A stretch of 64,000 nucleotides of DNA. It comes from Thozetella sp. PMI_491. Lineage: Eukaryota; Ascomycota; Sordariomycetes; Chaetosphaeriales; Chaetosphaeriaceae. Positions 33,259 through 45,876 of this stretch are shown here, piece after piece. Every line of letters starts with the position of its first letter. Positions within the stretch are counted from its first letter, which is position 1. The notes under the pieces are model-generated. The model was not told where the DNA came from. It saw nothing but the letters and a program-made list of their open reading frames with translations, and did no database searches. The position numbers were made by a program, and so were the translations under genes. The stretch covers positions 584,182 to 648,181 of the forward strand of contig MU270036.1 of assembly GCA_021432635.1 (NCBI GenBank). The letters run 5' to 3'.

Positions 33259-34319
33259 GCCGATTCTATACTAGGCACGAGCCTAACTGGTAGACTGAAC
33301 CAAGGGATCGTGCCAACCCAACACATTCGGAAAGGCCGCACCTACTGAGCGTATAATAATGCTAACTAAATGTGAAATGACAAACTGTACCTCATAGGAT
33401 AAAAACCGGACAATCACCGAAGGGCTGCTAAGAGTCTTCACGACAGCTGAAGGATAGCTAAGCAGATGTGAGGCGGGGCCTCGGCCCAGTAAACCCTCAC
33501 GGTCCTCAAAGGCAAGTTGGGGGGGTGATCAAGCAATACAATAGTTGACAAGGGAGAAATCAGAAGGCGGTGGGGCTGCCTTTGATACAAGGTTGATACA
33601 AGGCTGTCCGAGAACTCTTGATGCTCAAGAGGAGAAACACCGGTTGATATCAACTACGAGGCGCGATGGGGAAGCGGAGGGCTGTTAATTTGCGTCCGTC
33701 TCTGCAAACTGTTACCGGCTGACCCAACCATGTGGAATGGGGCAGGCGCTTATTTGTAGTGTCTCGCACCAAAGCTTCTTTAGGCTTGGCGCTTCCTGTT
33801 CGAGTCAGGCCAGATAGTCGGCCCTCTAGGTACATGGAAATTGGTAATCTGACTCCTGTCTTTAGTATTTCAGCACCCACCCCCTCCGTCTCAAGCTACA
33901 TCTCCTGCTATCCATATAGAAGGTCTGGTTGGCTATGAGGCTTGCTAGTGGAATGGTTGGGGAATCTGTTGGCGTGTGCGGCTAGGCAGGGGTCAGAATA
34001 ACAAAGGCGGAGGTAAGGGTATCAACGCCCGGATACACGGCTCCTAAAGGTTGCCGTCATAGTCTTGGCTAGGGTCACCGTATTACTGCTTGCAGGCATC
34101 ACTGGAAACCGATCCTCTCATATTGTCTTGGCAGCACGCGGCCCCATGTTCTTGCTCACGGTACCATTTTATTGTGTGGATCCTTTTGAGAATCGCTGCC
34201 ACGTTCGTGCCACAATGATAAGGCTAAGAAGATGTTGTCTTCTTTTCCGTCGTCATCCGCAACGACGAAACTTGTCAGCTATGTAATACTTTCTACACGG
34301 CCACGGGCGTTGTGCCGCG
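33259..34319. other. Intergenic, no supported gene
   Basis: Only short overlapping frames are present. A CCTG-TTCGAGT-CAGG hairpin at about 33,796 resembles a tRNA T-arm but lacks the other arms. Confidence 0.35.
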
Positions 34320-35081
34320 ATGACCACCACATCCTCCGCAAATGGCGTCGACAGTGATTCCCTGGCAGGCTTGTCTACCCTGTCTATCTCTACACTCCAT
34401 GCAACAACGAATGCCTCCGGCGACTCCCTGGATGTTGTGATCGAAGACAGCTCCAATCTGTCGGACCAGCTGCACCTCGAATGCCCACTTTCCCTATCCG
34501 ACTGGCTTGGGGGAACAAACCTTAGTTTGCCTCAACAACCAACACCTTCGATGCAGTCCTCGTTTCGCGGACTAGAACCAAACGAAAGCGGTATGGCTTG
34601 TCACAGGGACAAGGGCAGCGATGTCAAGGACAATGGCGACAACCTGGGGCAGGATTACTTGGCAAGAAACGGATGGGATGGCGATGGGAACTTTGCGAGC
34701 TACGACCAGAGCAAACCCGGCATCACCAGCCTAAGCTCCATAGTTAAGTGGAAGCGAATCCGGAGAAACCACAGTCGACGAAAACCGGCCGTCGATGATA
34801 TGATGCGGAGAGGTGCTGCGAAGAAGCCCGGCCCGGCTATGTGGGATATCGAGGAAGAGCGGTGTGATGATCTATCAAGATCTGTGCAATCCGCCTCCGA
34901 GTCTGCTGCAGCACTGCGCATAGACCAGGAAAGCTCACTGGGAGACTGGGAGACGGTCCTCTGCAAGCGTGGCAATGTATCAAGCACGGGGAATGGAGAT
35001 ACATGGTGCGTGCAAAAGGACAACGGACTAGAGGATGAGGTTTATTTAGCCCATGGGCGTAAATGCATACTTGATGAGTAA
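34320..35081 (+). CDS. Uncharacterised Ser/Asp-rich protein, 253 aa
   Basis: An uninterrupted 253-codon frame with an ATG start. It is rich in Ser, Asp and Gly, with a basic patch WKRIRRNHSRRKP near residue 145-160 that could be a nuclear signal. A DWETVL motif lies near the C-terminus. No domain is recognised and no intron is evident. Composition (low-complexity, disordered) is that of a regulatory or rapidly evolving fungal protein, but a chance frame cannot be excluded because the opposite strand is also partly open. Confidence 0.4.
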   Translation: MTTTSSANGVDSDSLAGLSTLSISTLHATTNASGDSLDVVIEDSSNLSDQLHLECPLSLSDWLGGTNLSLPQQPTPSMQSSFRGLEPNESGMACHRDKGSDVKDNGDNLGQDYLARNGWDGDGNFASYDQSKPGITSLSSIVKWKRIRRNHSRRKPAVDDMMRRGAAKKPGPAMWDIEEERCDDLSRSVQSASESAAALRIDQESSLGDWETVLCKRGNVSSTGNGDTWCVQKDNGLEDEVYLAHGRKCILDE

Positions 35082-36467
35082 AAAAGCAGAAACCCCCAAG
35101 GCATGGACGTGAGGTGTACAAGACCGCCGCAGGCCGGCCTGACACTCCCGAAGAGGTCATCCTCGGTCACTTTTGACCTTAACGCATTGACACTCGTGGG
35201 CCACTTGCGGGAGAGCAAGAGCAGTCAAGACGACAGAGAAGGAGGCCATATCCCCAATTTCCTACACCGTTGGATAGCGGGTCTTTCGAGGTGCCGCTTT
35301 TAATTCCGTTCGGACCTACCCTTTCCTTCCGGCTAGCCGCTCGCTCCCCCGACGCCAGACGAATACATATTTGGTGGGGGTTACGGGGCTATGACGTCAC
35401 ATCAGCCGGGTCTTGGCCCGCTATCTTCCTGCAAGATGCCGGGATCCGATCTAGCCAATCAGACTGACGGAACTAAAGGGCTTGGCTGCAGGGCTGATGG
35501 GGTTGAAGGGTCCTCGTGGGACTTGGAGGCAACCCCGATGTCTCACAGCAGCGCCCACCAGGTACCAGTTGAGGCTCCCCTTTTCGCTAGCTCAACGCTA
35601 GCACATGTACAGATCAATGGAAACGACAAGGTCTGAAATCGGTGCAGAACCAATTGCTCCTCTGGGATCCAAGCGGCGTGACTTCGCGACGAATGAGGGT
35701 TGACCAAAGTGCTTAAAGGTTCCAACCGCCTCAACAGAAGACCATACCGCGCCTCTCCGGGGCACGTGGGCCACTTGAAGCATGAATTCTGGCCTTGTTT
35801 GCTGTCTTCGCAGTTGTTGTTGTTGGAGCCCACCGTTGACCGACCCCTTCTATTTCCATCGCAATCATCCTCAGGCTCGACAGGCAAAAGCAATGTTTGC
35901 AGCTCTCCATACGAGCCGGGAAGCGCTCCACTAGACACCATCGTGGGTTTCTCCATCATTCCGCCTCCCCCCCCCTCCGCGGACCAGTATTGGCGTCACA
36001 AATGTTTAAAGAGTCAAGAGCTAAAACGTCGCAACAAGAGTTGAATATATACACGCTCCTTTTATCCCGTTTTATCCCTCGAGTCACGACGACTACCTCT
36101 ACCTTGGTGTTATCGCCGTTTTCACCACCCAGCTTTCGAGGCTCCATCTGGTCAATATTAGCTATGTGAAGTTCGGGGGTATCTGTCCAGAGAGTGATGC
36201 AGTGCTTCGGCTCCCAAGCCAGCCAATAGAAGCAATCGGAGAGCGAAAAATTATATATCAGAGTAAGTTTTATAATTTTACTTTTTTAATAAAGAGAAAA
36301 AGAGGGGGAAAAAAAGTATAACTCGACTCCTGAGGTCGTCACTGGTTACGGTAAATAACGGGAAGGTAGCTAACAGGGTTTGTAGGCATTACTGAAGATA
36401 TCGAAACGATCTATCTCTCTTTCGGAGGCTTTCGCCCTCTGGTTCTCTTTTGCTCTGGCGATGCAGG
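35082..36467. other. Intergenic with weak frames
   Basis: Overlapping frames on both strands occur at 35391-35636 (plus), 35700-36044 (plus) and 35543-35959 (minus, ATG, 138 codons). None shows a domain. AT-rich sequence near 36,240-36,320 and a CT tract upstream of the next gene suggest promoter sequence at the end. Confidence 0.3.
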
Positions 36468-37412
36468 ATGTGCCAACAAGGTATGTGTGTATAAAGAGGT
36501 CAATAACCAATAGGCTGAAAGCAAGTGCTTAAACGATCTACTGCATCTCTCTCTTATCCGCTCTTCCATCTTCCCTCGGTCAACGTTGCTGAGGCATCAT
36601 AACAAGCTAATGTTTCTACTGCAGCAACACAACCCAATGAAGTCTCCAACCGTGGCCCTGGGAGTCGACCTTTATTTGAGCTGGAAGATTCCGACCCAGA
36701 TTCCAGTGGAAGCAGTTCCCTTGAGCCGGGGCTGCCTGTTGAGTACGTACTCACGGCCCTGTAGAACCACTATTCATATCGCTGAAACTCTTTCATCCGT
36801 ATCAGAGACTATTTTACCATCCGGCAAGATCCTAGCCAGGGACAAATATCGCACTCAGCTACTAGACGAGCTCAACAACTCCCCCAAGGCAATCTTTCGC
36901 CAAGAGAGCAAACTTCGCAAATGCCCGTCCAAGAACGCATGCCTAGTCCTGAACGAGATTCCCCCCTCCCTCAAAACCGCGCGATGGAACCGTGCAGGGC
37001 TGGGCAAGTGACTGGTTACATACCTGTTTCGTTACAGGGTGCAGTAATACCCGTGGGACGATACTATCCGTCCAACTACGAGAGTGGAACGCGTTTATCA
37101 GATTCACTCACAAGTATCTACAGCCCTAACGCATCAGACTTGTGCTATAGGCTGCAACAATATCACTACGAGATTATGCAGACGATAAGGTCGGCTCCTT
37201 GGGCCCTTGGAAACACGGCACCAAGCGTCAGCCGCAGTGAGCAACCGGCTCTCTGTCCATCAAGCGAGAACCAATTCGCCGCTTTCAAGATGCTCGGGCC
37301 AACTTCGCCCTGCTTGGTTGCTATTGGCACTTCCAAGCCTGTCTCACCGTTGGTTCTAGACGATCAACAGCAGACCGTCTTCGGATCGAAGCAAGAGCCA
37401 GCTAGTAGATAA
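36468..37412 (+). CDS. Uncharacterised Gln/Ser-rich protein, 3 exons
   Basis: My reconstruction: exon 1 36468-36480 (MCQQ), intron 36481-36624 (GTATGT donor, GCTAAT branch, CTGCAG acceptor), exon 2 36625-36742, intron 36743-36805 (GTACGT donor, CAG acceptor, 63 nt), exon 3 36806-37412, giving 245 aa. The second intron removes two stop codons that otherwise break a long open frame. The product is rich in Gln, Ser and Pro: an acidic ELEDSDPDSSGSSSLEPG segment, then VEDYFTIRQDPSQGQISHS, a QQLPQ region and YRLQQYHYEIMQTI. No family is recognised. Activation-domain-like composition would fit a transcription co-factor, but that is a guess. Confidence 0.5.
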
Positions 37413-38135
37413 TGCAATGTTTGTCGGTAAAAGTAGTGCTACCTCCTACATTACATATTAGCACAGTCTATAGTCCCGGTGAAAGGGAGTATTGGGTCAC
37501 TGCTTCAAACGGCACATTCGAGACTGGGGCAGAGCGGAGCAGCGGCCAGTGCTTGAACATATTTACCACAATCGAGACCAGTCGCGCCGCACCATGCGTT
37601 CCAGATCCAAGATTCGAGGTCTTCGACAGAGACCCTCTTGGCGCGGCAAAAACCACGCTACTACATGACGGGGGGGTTTAGCGTAGGTACCTGCTAGTTA
37701 GTGGAGCCAGGCGGGTGCCCCGATTGATGCTGAAGTACGGAAACGGAGGAAGGAGTAAATGCCAAAGAGAACGAAGATAAAGTGCGGGGTGGTACGGGGA
37801 GGGGCGGTATGGGGCGGGGCAAGCTGCTGCTGAGGTGCCGTGCCGGGGCTAATAGCCAACTTACCAACACCCAGCCCCAAGTGATATTTGATCTTTATTC
37901 TAGCCGCCCAAGTAGAGCTTCTAGAGTCTCCGCCGGCCCACCCTCGCTCTTTATGATATAATACTGCATTAACAATTCTTTTTTGGAGCAAAAATTTGAC
38001 ACCTAGCCTTTCCGCGACTGCCTCTCCCCATGTGCAACCCAATCCCATCGCGGAGAACAACATTAGACAGCACACCTGTCAAACAGTTCGGTCAAAACCG
38101 TCATCCAGCTGGTGTCGCTTCCTTTCTTGGACAAA
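37413..38135. promoter_or_regulatory. Upstream region of Zn2Cys6 gene
   Basis: A short frame (37412-37681 plus) begins exactly at the previous stop and has no domain. GC-rich GGGGCGG-type boxes lie at 37,790-37,850, followed by about 200 bp of leader-like sequence before the start of the regulator. Confidence 0.35.
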
Positions 38136-41129
38136 ATGGCTACCCTTGCTGAGCCGCCGACCGATCTGCCGAGCAAGGAGAAATGCCATGGTGATGATCT
38201 CGATCCTCTTTCGGAAAGGGATACATTGCCTGCCGGCGACAACAGCGAGTCGCCCCAGTCAGGAGTTATTCCCGACGCCCCGGCCGACGATGAAGACGAG
38301 CAAATGGCAGCTGCAGATCCGCCAGTGCGTCGACCGCGCAGAACGGCACGAGCATGCGACGAGTGTCGACGGAAGAAAGTCAAGTGCAATGGGAAGAGGC
38401 CATGCGGGCACTGTCAAACTTACGGCTACCGTATGAGGAGCCCACGCCATCATCCATCTTATTCCTGTCGCTAATCTTTCCGCAGAGTGCGCCTATGATC
38501 TGTTTGCCCCACGGCGGCGACGTACTGGGCCAGAATACGTCCAGGGTTTGGAGGAGCGACTGGCACGTGTCGAGACGTTTTTGACTCGCCTACTTCCCGA
38601 TGTCGATCTAAGTGATGAAAATCTCGAGGCTCTTATGAATGGAGATGTTGCCATGCCTGAAATATCGGAAGACACCAACTTTCTGGCCCGCGCGGCCAGG
38701 GCGTCAGGCGAGCCAAACCCCGATGACGAGTCTGAACTTTTGTCCACAGTCAAGGACATTGGGGAGTTGAACCTCAACGAAGGCGGGGGTTGGGAGTTCC
38801 ATGGAACATCCTCCGGTGCGCTTTTCCTGAGGCGGATGAAGGATTACTTCCAGCTGGGCTACGACTATCGAGTCCCGTTCCTGCCAGAACCGTCATGGAC
38901 GACCCTTCGGCCTCCACGTCTTTTGGGCGGCTCCAGGTACGGAGCACCTATTGATGTCTATCGACTGCCCCCTCGTGCACTCGCAGACAGACTGTGCGAT
39001 TACTCGTTCAACTGGGCCACATGCCTGCTTCGCGTCGTCCACGTTCCAACTTTCAACGATACTCTCAACATTTTGTACCGAAAGCCTCCCGAGGCCTACA
39101 CCAACGAAGAGTGCCGATTTCTTGCCCTCTTTTATGCTGTATTGGCTCTGGGATGCATGTATGATTTTGACGAGAATGACCCGTCTAACCCTAATTCGTA
39201 CCAAGCTGCGATGGACCGAGGGTGAGTGTCTGCCCAACTCGTTCAGTTCACCCGCCCAGGCTTTGTCATCCTCCTTGCAACCACTTTTTGAGCCATGTGC
39301 TGGGCATTACTAAGCCTACCTACAGCTTCAAGTACTACAACGCTGCAAGATTTCTTTTGCACGACATTACCGAGTGCCGAGACATGATTTCATTACAGGC
39401 ACTCCTCTTCTGTGTCCTGTTCTTACAGGCCATTTCCGATTTCCGAGGTTGCCATACCCTTGTCGGAGTGGCGCTTCGATCTGCTCTGGGAATGGGGCTC
39501 CATCGGCACTTGCCTCACACGAAGATGAGCCCAATAGAAGACCAAACGAGGAGGAGAGTGTTCCACGTGCTTCGCCAGATGGACATTCACACATCTACAA
39601 TACTCGGCTTTCCTTTGCTCTTGAGCGAAGAGGACTTCGACCAAGAGCTGCCCACAGAAGTCGACGACGAGCAGATTACCAAGCACAGAATTCTGCCTGT
39701 CCCCCCTGGTAGTGCTCCGTCCATCTTTCAAGCATTCAACGCCCGGGCGAAACTTATGGGGGTCCTTGCTAAGATCCTCAAGCACGTTTATCCATTAAAA
39801 GGAATCCAGGAGAATAGCACAAGCAGAGAGGCAACGACTTATATGATTAGCTACGCCAGGATCCAGGAGATCGAACGTGACCTTCGGAACTGGTTAGAGG
39901 AACTTCCACCTATCTGGCGACCTTCCCCAGAAGGGCCAATTGAGTTGGTTCGGTATGTGTACCCGTGCCAACTTTCATTAATTATAGCGGTGCCTTTGAC
40001 GGGCACGGTCGCTCGGGGTGGCTTTATCGCATATTTATCCCCCTTACTGCAGCCTTCTTTCCACATTATTAACTACTCTACTTATTCATGGTCTCTAACT
40101 CTTAAAATCACAGGGCTCGAATTCTCCTGCGATTCACATATGCATACGTCCAATTGATGCTATACAGGCCATTTTTGCATTGCATCTCGCCTCGTCTGTC
40201 AGCTGGGAAACCGGCTGATGGACGTGCCTACGCCTGCGCAGTAGCAGGCATCAGTGTGTCCCGCAACATCGTACGCATAGGCCTGGAAATACAGAAGCGT
40301 GCTGTCCTGATAGGACCATATTGGTTTATCATATATACCCAGTTTTTTGCAACTCTATCGCTTGTCTTTTATGTTATGGAACATCTAGACAAGCCCGACT
40401 CCTTAGAGGCCCTATCTGATGCCAAGTTTGGCCGAGACGCGATAGCTGCCTTTTCACACTTGAGTGTGACTGCCAGTAAGGTTATAGATATTCTAGATGT
40501 ATGGACACCCAAACTTTGGCCTGAGAAATACGGGCATGGTCTGACATTCCCAGCCACTATTTGAGTCTCTTCCGAAGAGTCGAAACCCGAACCAACGTCG
40601 CCGTAAACCAGAAGTCCCACCCTGGAGTTCAAACCAGACTTCTAACGCAATGCGGCAAGACTCTAACACACTAGGGATAACTCTACAGCCCCAAAACTAT
40701 GGCAGCAAAATAGACCAACACATGGGAGTGGTTACTTCCCAAGGGGGGATTCACATGCCCTCTGAGACTGGAGGGACCGGCTTCTCCTCAAATTTGTCAG
40801 GAGTCTCATTGAACGGCAGAGCTCCTCCGATTCACCAAAACTACCCCAACAGCTCTTTATTTCCAGGAGCAGGCAATATTAATAATCAGTCGATAGACCT
40901 AAACACAATAATGTTCCCATCGGGAGATCCATTAGCATATCCGCAACAGCCAACGCTCAACTGGCCGGAGGAGATGTTTAGTGGGTTGGAAAACGCTGGA
41001 GCTCCGTTCAACCTAGGTTCGACACAACGCTACCCAGAAAACATGTTTGACGATATTGAGGGACAGCTTTGGGGACCTAACCCTGTATATTTCCAATATC
41101 CTCAACAGGAAGATGGGCCGATGCATTAG
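38136..41129 (+). CDS. Zn2Cys6 fungal-trans transcription activator, 5 exons
   Basis: A large nuclear regulator. Exons 38136-38430, 38486-39221, 39326-39952, 40114-40480 and 40554-41129 give 866 aa in one phase. Introns have GTATGA, GTGAGT, GTATGT and GTTATA donors. The zinc cluster CDECRRKKVKCNGKRPCGHCQTYG-YQC (about residues 80-105) spans intron 1 and is followed by a linker and coiled coil GLEERLARVETFL. The fungal-trans domain (middle homology region) includes FKYYNAARFLLHDI, GVALRSALGMGLHR and RRRVFHVLRQMDIHTSTILGFP, then RILLRFTYAYVQLMLYRPFLH after intron 3. The Asn/Gln/Pro-rich C-terminus (IMFPSGDPLAYPQQP) is likely the activation region. The last junction uses a weak donor and is the least certain. 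The regulated pathway is unknown. Confidence 0.9.
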
Positions 41130-42213
41130 TTGTAGTTATCGATCATTATTAAAGGATTAATCGGGGAGTGCCGTTCTTTTAAAGAGTATTTACTGAGGTA
41201 GGCAGCTCGTTCTGATACCATCGGGACAAGTAGCTCTTGATAAATGATACAAACGACTGTATAGAGCTTTCCCCAATAGACTTGTAAAATAAAACCCCTC
41301 ATCGTCGGGTTTGACGTGGATCTAGTTTCTCCGGTATAGATTCGCACGCCGCAGCGGTGGCGCGGGCCATCTTCGATGGGCGATGTGGCTCTACAGAGTG
41401 GCGATGTGACCAAGAGGATGGCCGGTTCTGTGGGCCTCCATTTACAGCAACCATCAATATTTTGGCTGTGCGACTTGCTTGGTTCATTATTTGGCCGAAG
41501 ATGCAGGGTATGGTACCCCCTGTGCAAGCCAATTGTGTCTGTTTGCTTGCGCCGTACCTTGTATACCCTACTACAGTCTACATATATACACCCGTAAGTA
41601 AACACCTACTACCTAAGTTACGTCACTATTTTCTAGATCTACAGCTAGAAAGGAAATCGGCTGGCTAATTGAAGCTTTTCTAGTCGGCCGGTATATATAA
41701 GCTCTGGTCAGATGAAACGGGGGTAGAACGTCTTTTTCCCGCACCATCTAGCAAAGTCTAAAAGTCACCTTTGCCATTAATTCGCCATCAAAATGAGAGA
41801 AACATAGATAGGAGGGCCGCTCAGGTCGCTACCTAATAGGCCTGGACAAATCTAACTTGGTTCACCCGACTCACAGGCCTCGATCTTTTCGCGGCTAGTC
41901 GACGGAGACTAACGTTTAGGTCACGCACAGCTGAACACAACTTTTGCCACCCTCGCTCGTGCGTAGCCCAAATTAGGACAAGCGAAGCGCCACAGAAGCG
42001 CCAAACATTCAATTTCTGCGCCAACCGATCAGCTGTGTCGGGTTTAGTCACCAGTCTAGAAGGGTCGAGGCACCTTAATCTTGTCTTCATGCACTTATAT
42101 ATGCATATCACTGCGCGGGGCAAGACTGCGGTGTCGTTCGATAACAAGTTCCGAAGACGGCGGCGAGTCTACTCTCTTCTTCACTTGTCTGAAGCAGCGA
42201 CTGGCTGCGTTGG
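41130..42213. other. Intergenic, no supported gene
   Basis: A minus-strand 159-codon frame (41126-41605) and plus-strand frames at 41357-41668 overlap, without recognised domains. A plausible TATA-like stretch and CT-rich leader precede the next gene. Confidence 0.35.
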
Positions 42214-45200
42214 ATGGCTACAATGACGTCCACATTATCGACGACGGGTACTCCGCCTATTGCCGCCGTGACGTCCGTATTCACTCCGCCGGCATTCTGC
42301 GGCTCATATATCGATGCCGGCGATTGGCTCAAGAAGAGCTCCCTTACCTCCTGTGTACCCAGTTACACCAAGCCGGCAGGGTTATTTGAAGACCTTTACT
42401 ACTCGCCCGCTATTTGTCCGTCGGGCTACACTCCTGGCTGCACCCGATGGGACTACCTTCAAGGTCCTCCGCTCGAGACAAGCGAGACAGCGGTTATCTG
42501 CTGCCCACGGCGCGTAGCTTCGCACCCCAAACCATTGACTAGCCCCAAAAGTGTTAACTGTCATATAGGTCCTTCTCATGTGCAGCCTACAACTCAGGCG
42601 CCTGCGTATCAGGCCCAAGGAAACTAACGGATGGCGGTGTCTTTGCTGTGTCCGTGCAGGTCCGGTGGAAGTCCTCTGATCTTTCGCTCTTCGAAACTCC
42701 GCCCCTGACGACCGGGCTGCCCGCGACTTCGTACCACTCAGGCTGGAATCCGGACAGCTCCCTGCTCTTTCCTTACACATTTGCAGCCGATTGCGCCAAT
42801 GTTACGGATCTGTGGCTTCCAGAGTCCAAGACGACTTGCGCGCCACTGACAGGTGACTACTATTCGCCAGCCATATGCCCCACGGGCTGGACTGTAGCGG
42901 GAACGAGACCGCTGGGATCGTGGGGGCCACCTGTCGAGGCGGACGAGACTGCGATGGTTTGCTGTCCGAGTGGTCTTTCGACAATTAGTGTTGGGGTCGC
43001 CTGCGGCACGAAGTGTATCGCAGCGAGCATGGTGACGGGGCTTTCGGGAGGATCCATCTCGCTCATCCAGATTCGAACCCCCATCCAGATCCGGTGGGCA
43101 TCGTCGGATCTGTCTGTCCTGGAAACCCATCCCTTGACGCCAGGCGTGATACTGAACCCGGCCACCGTGACGGTTGATCCCATCTCGCATCCTAAAGGCT
43201 TATACGGCGCCGCACTGGGAATTGCTCTTGTCCCACTTATCCTGGCCATTCTCGCCGTTGGCTCCGGGTGGTGCATTCTGGCATGGAAGCGGCAACGTCG
43301 AGCTAGAAGCACACTAGAGAACCAACGGCAACAACAGCACGAGATGTTCAAGCCAAGTATTCTGAAGCTTCCTTGGATGGTGGCACTTATGGGCTTTGTT
43401 GTTACCGCCATTGCCCTGGTCGAGCTCTCCTGCCATATCCTTCCACCTGCTGCCAGCAGCGTTCAGATTTCGGACTTGGCAATTACCAAAGTGTTCGTTA
43501 CCAATACTATCGTCCGCAGAGACACCGCAAATTCGACGCTGCCCTCACTGCCGTCTTTGACATGTGGTGTAAATGGCAGCTTTTCGGTCTCCACGACCAC
43601 AGCCAGGTAACCTCCTCCTCCGCAGTACTATTAGAAGAAACAAAAGGATATGAAACTAACAGTCCACAGGGATAGTGGAACCTCTGTAACTATCCCCGTA
43701 ACCTACGGAACAACTGTTTGCCGCCTTTCCAACAGCCCAGTCCTCCTTCCCACCTGTACCAAGCCACCAACCGCACCCGCTCCTTCGAACTGGCTTGGCG
43801 CCCAGCAAATACACAATAGCAACATGGTTCAAGGCTCTGTGGAGGGTGCCTTTTTCTTAGCTAATGTGTTCCCTACTCTGGTGGCAACGCTGTTCGCCAT
43901 TCCATGGAAGATAATGCACCTCCATGCTACCTCGTTAGAGCCTTGGCATCAGATGGCCCGCCAGGGCGGGGCTCCATTTTCCAAGTCGATCTTAGCAGAT
44001 TATACCGGTATGAGTGCCTTCAAGGCTCCTCTCACGGCCCTGACAACTTGTCTCGTATATCTCTCAGCCATGATCACTGCCCTCGCTTCCGAAGCATGGG
44101 GGCTAGGGCTAGTGGGAAGCTGTACAGCGAATACCAGCCGAGGTTGCCTGGCTTCAGTGCAGGTTAACACCCAGGTAGTGCATACCATGCAGGCCATATT
44201 GGGGCTAGTGGGCTTGCTAGCCATATGCCTTGCAGTGGTTCTTCCCAGGTGGAACCTGGGAGTCTGGGCCGACCCTCGAAACACGTCAGGAATTGCGAGC
44301 CTGGCACACGGAGGTTGGGTGTTGAGTGCCTTTGGCCTGTTCGACTTATCAGCAGACAAGAAAGTGATCGAGAAACGAGTCGGGCAGATGACCGTATGGC
44401 TGGGCTCAGAGCTCATGCAGGATGGGACTTCGCGTTATGGAATGGTGATTGCCGGGAACGTACAGGACACGGAACATGAGAGCAAAACCCGACCGGAGCG
44501 ATTGTCTATGGGGAGGATAAGTGCCATGATTGGTGGTTTGGCGATCCTGATGCTGGGACTCGATGCCCTCATCATTTACTACATCTTGACCAATTACGAC
44601 ACAGGGTTTGAGCGATTCATGAGTGGTCAAGGGTTCGGGCCGAGGTTCTTGTTCTCGGTTTGCGGTATCATCATCAACCTGGCTTGGATGTCTATTTTTA
44701 AAGGTAATTCTACCCCTTTACGGCATCTAACCTGTCCGCCAGATTCTAAGCAGCTGCAGATGTCCTCCTCGTCGCACCGTATTACTCCCTAGAACTGGGA
44801 CGCTCCGACACATACATGACATCCCCTTATGCGACCGACAATTACACCGCCCTTGGCCGCGGTATCAAACGCCGGTCGCCGCTCCTCGTCCTGGCGGCTT
44901 TGCCAACTGTGCTGGGAGACTTCCTCCCTCTCTTATTAGCAAACGTGCCCTTCAACCGGGCCACAACCTGGAACGCACACTGGATATGCAGCTGGTTTGC
45001 TGTAGGGCAATTGACTTGCATGACCGTAGCATCTTTGCTGCTGGTCGTTGTCCTCTTCGCTGGACGACCAGACGGACATGTCAATTTCAGCTTGCTAAGA
45101 AAAGCACCAATCGCGGCAATTCTGGTTGCCCTGAGCATATCTGGTCAGGGGGCAGGCAATGTGAGCGTAGGGGGGCATCGCGAAGAAGAGCCGCATGGAA

Positions 45201-45283
45201 TCACTCAGATTGGATATGGAGAGGCCGCTAAGCTGGATCCACAGTTTCGGCAGCAGGTTGTAGGATATAGCGGCTATTCGTAG
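42214..45283 (+). CDS. DUF3433 multi-pass membrane protein, Cys-rich ectodomain
   Basis: Large fungal surface or secretory-pathway protein of unknown function. Exons 42214-42509, 42569-43606, 43670-44703 and 44751-45283 give 966 aa in phase. The first donor would be GC (GCGCGT) and is the weakest call. The N-terminus has two copies of a Cys-rich module: YYSPAICPSGYTPGCTRW...VICCP, and again DYYSPAICPTGWTVAGTR...MVCCPSG. Then come spans GLYGAALGIALVPLILAILA and LKLPWMVALMGFVVTAIALV, a second outside segment, and many further spans typical of DUF3433. These include LPWMV and PFNRATTWNAHWICSW-type blocks. The C-terminus ends in a soluble tail with DPQFRQQVVGYSGYS. The duplication of the ectodomain is notable. 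Confidence 0.82.
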
Positions 45284-45876
45284 GAAAGGTACAAATCCTC
45301 AATCTAGATAATCACTGCCGCGATGGAGGCTATAACCGAGAACCGCAGAGTTATCGTATTAAGTCTCTTCAAGCTATTTAGGTTTTGGGCAGCCAAGGCC
45401 CGAGTGGAAAGCTTTAGATTTGACAAAAATACGCCAAGGAGAGATATGAGTACGATAATTATGACCCCAACTTCTGATACAGCCATATATGGCCAGCACA
45501 CTCGCGAAAAGTGTCCCTTGCGTGGGTAATCGTAACTGCTTCATTATGTATGGTGTCGGTGGAGAAGAAGGTGGAGCAATATTGGCCTTTGGAGCTGTCT
45601 TGGATATCTCCGGTGGCTAGCATTGCTTACTAGAACACGGTAGGCCTCCTCCGAAATCGCTTTGATCCTTGGTAGGAAGATTCAAGTACCTTACGCCTCA
45701 GAATGCGTTGTGTGACGTGAAGAGGGGGTGGGGGGTACACAACATGCTTTTGGGTACAGTTCGTGCCCAATTCCTTTACCCAACTCCTTCACTGACTAGC
45801 GAGCGGGAAATCTGGCTACTTTCTGTGAAAATTACGTATACTCTGTTCGTGAGAGTCTTCGATTCTATCAGCTACA
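45284..45876. other. Spacer and CCCH-gene promoter
   Basis: A minus-strand hydrophobic frame at 45304-45501 could be a membrane-protein relic but has no flanking coding sequence. Otherwise this is upstream sequence of the zinc-finger gene. Confidence 0.35.

Noticed and set aside
33781..33830. T-arm-like hairpin CCTG-TTCGAGT-CAGG
   Set aside because: No matching acceptor, D or anticodon arm could be drawn, so it is not a tRNA.
41126..41605. 159-codon minus frame downstream of the fungal-trans regulator
   Set aside because: It starts at the end of the regulator gene, has no domain, and the opposite strand is equally open.
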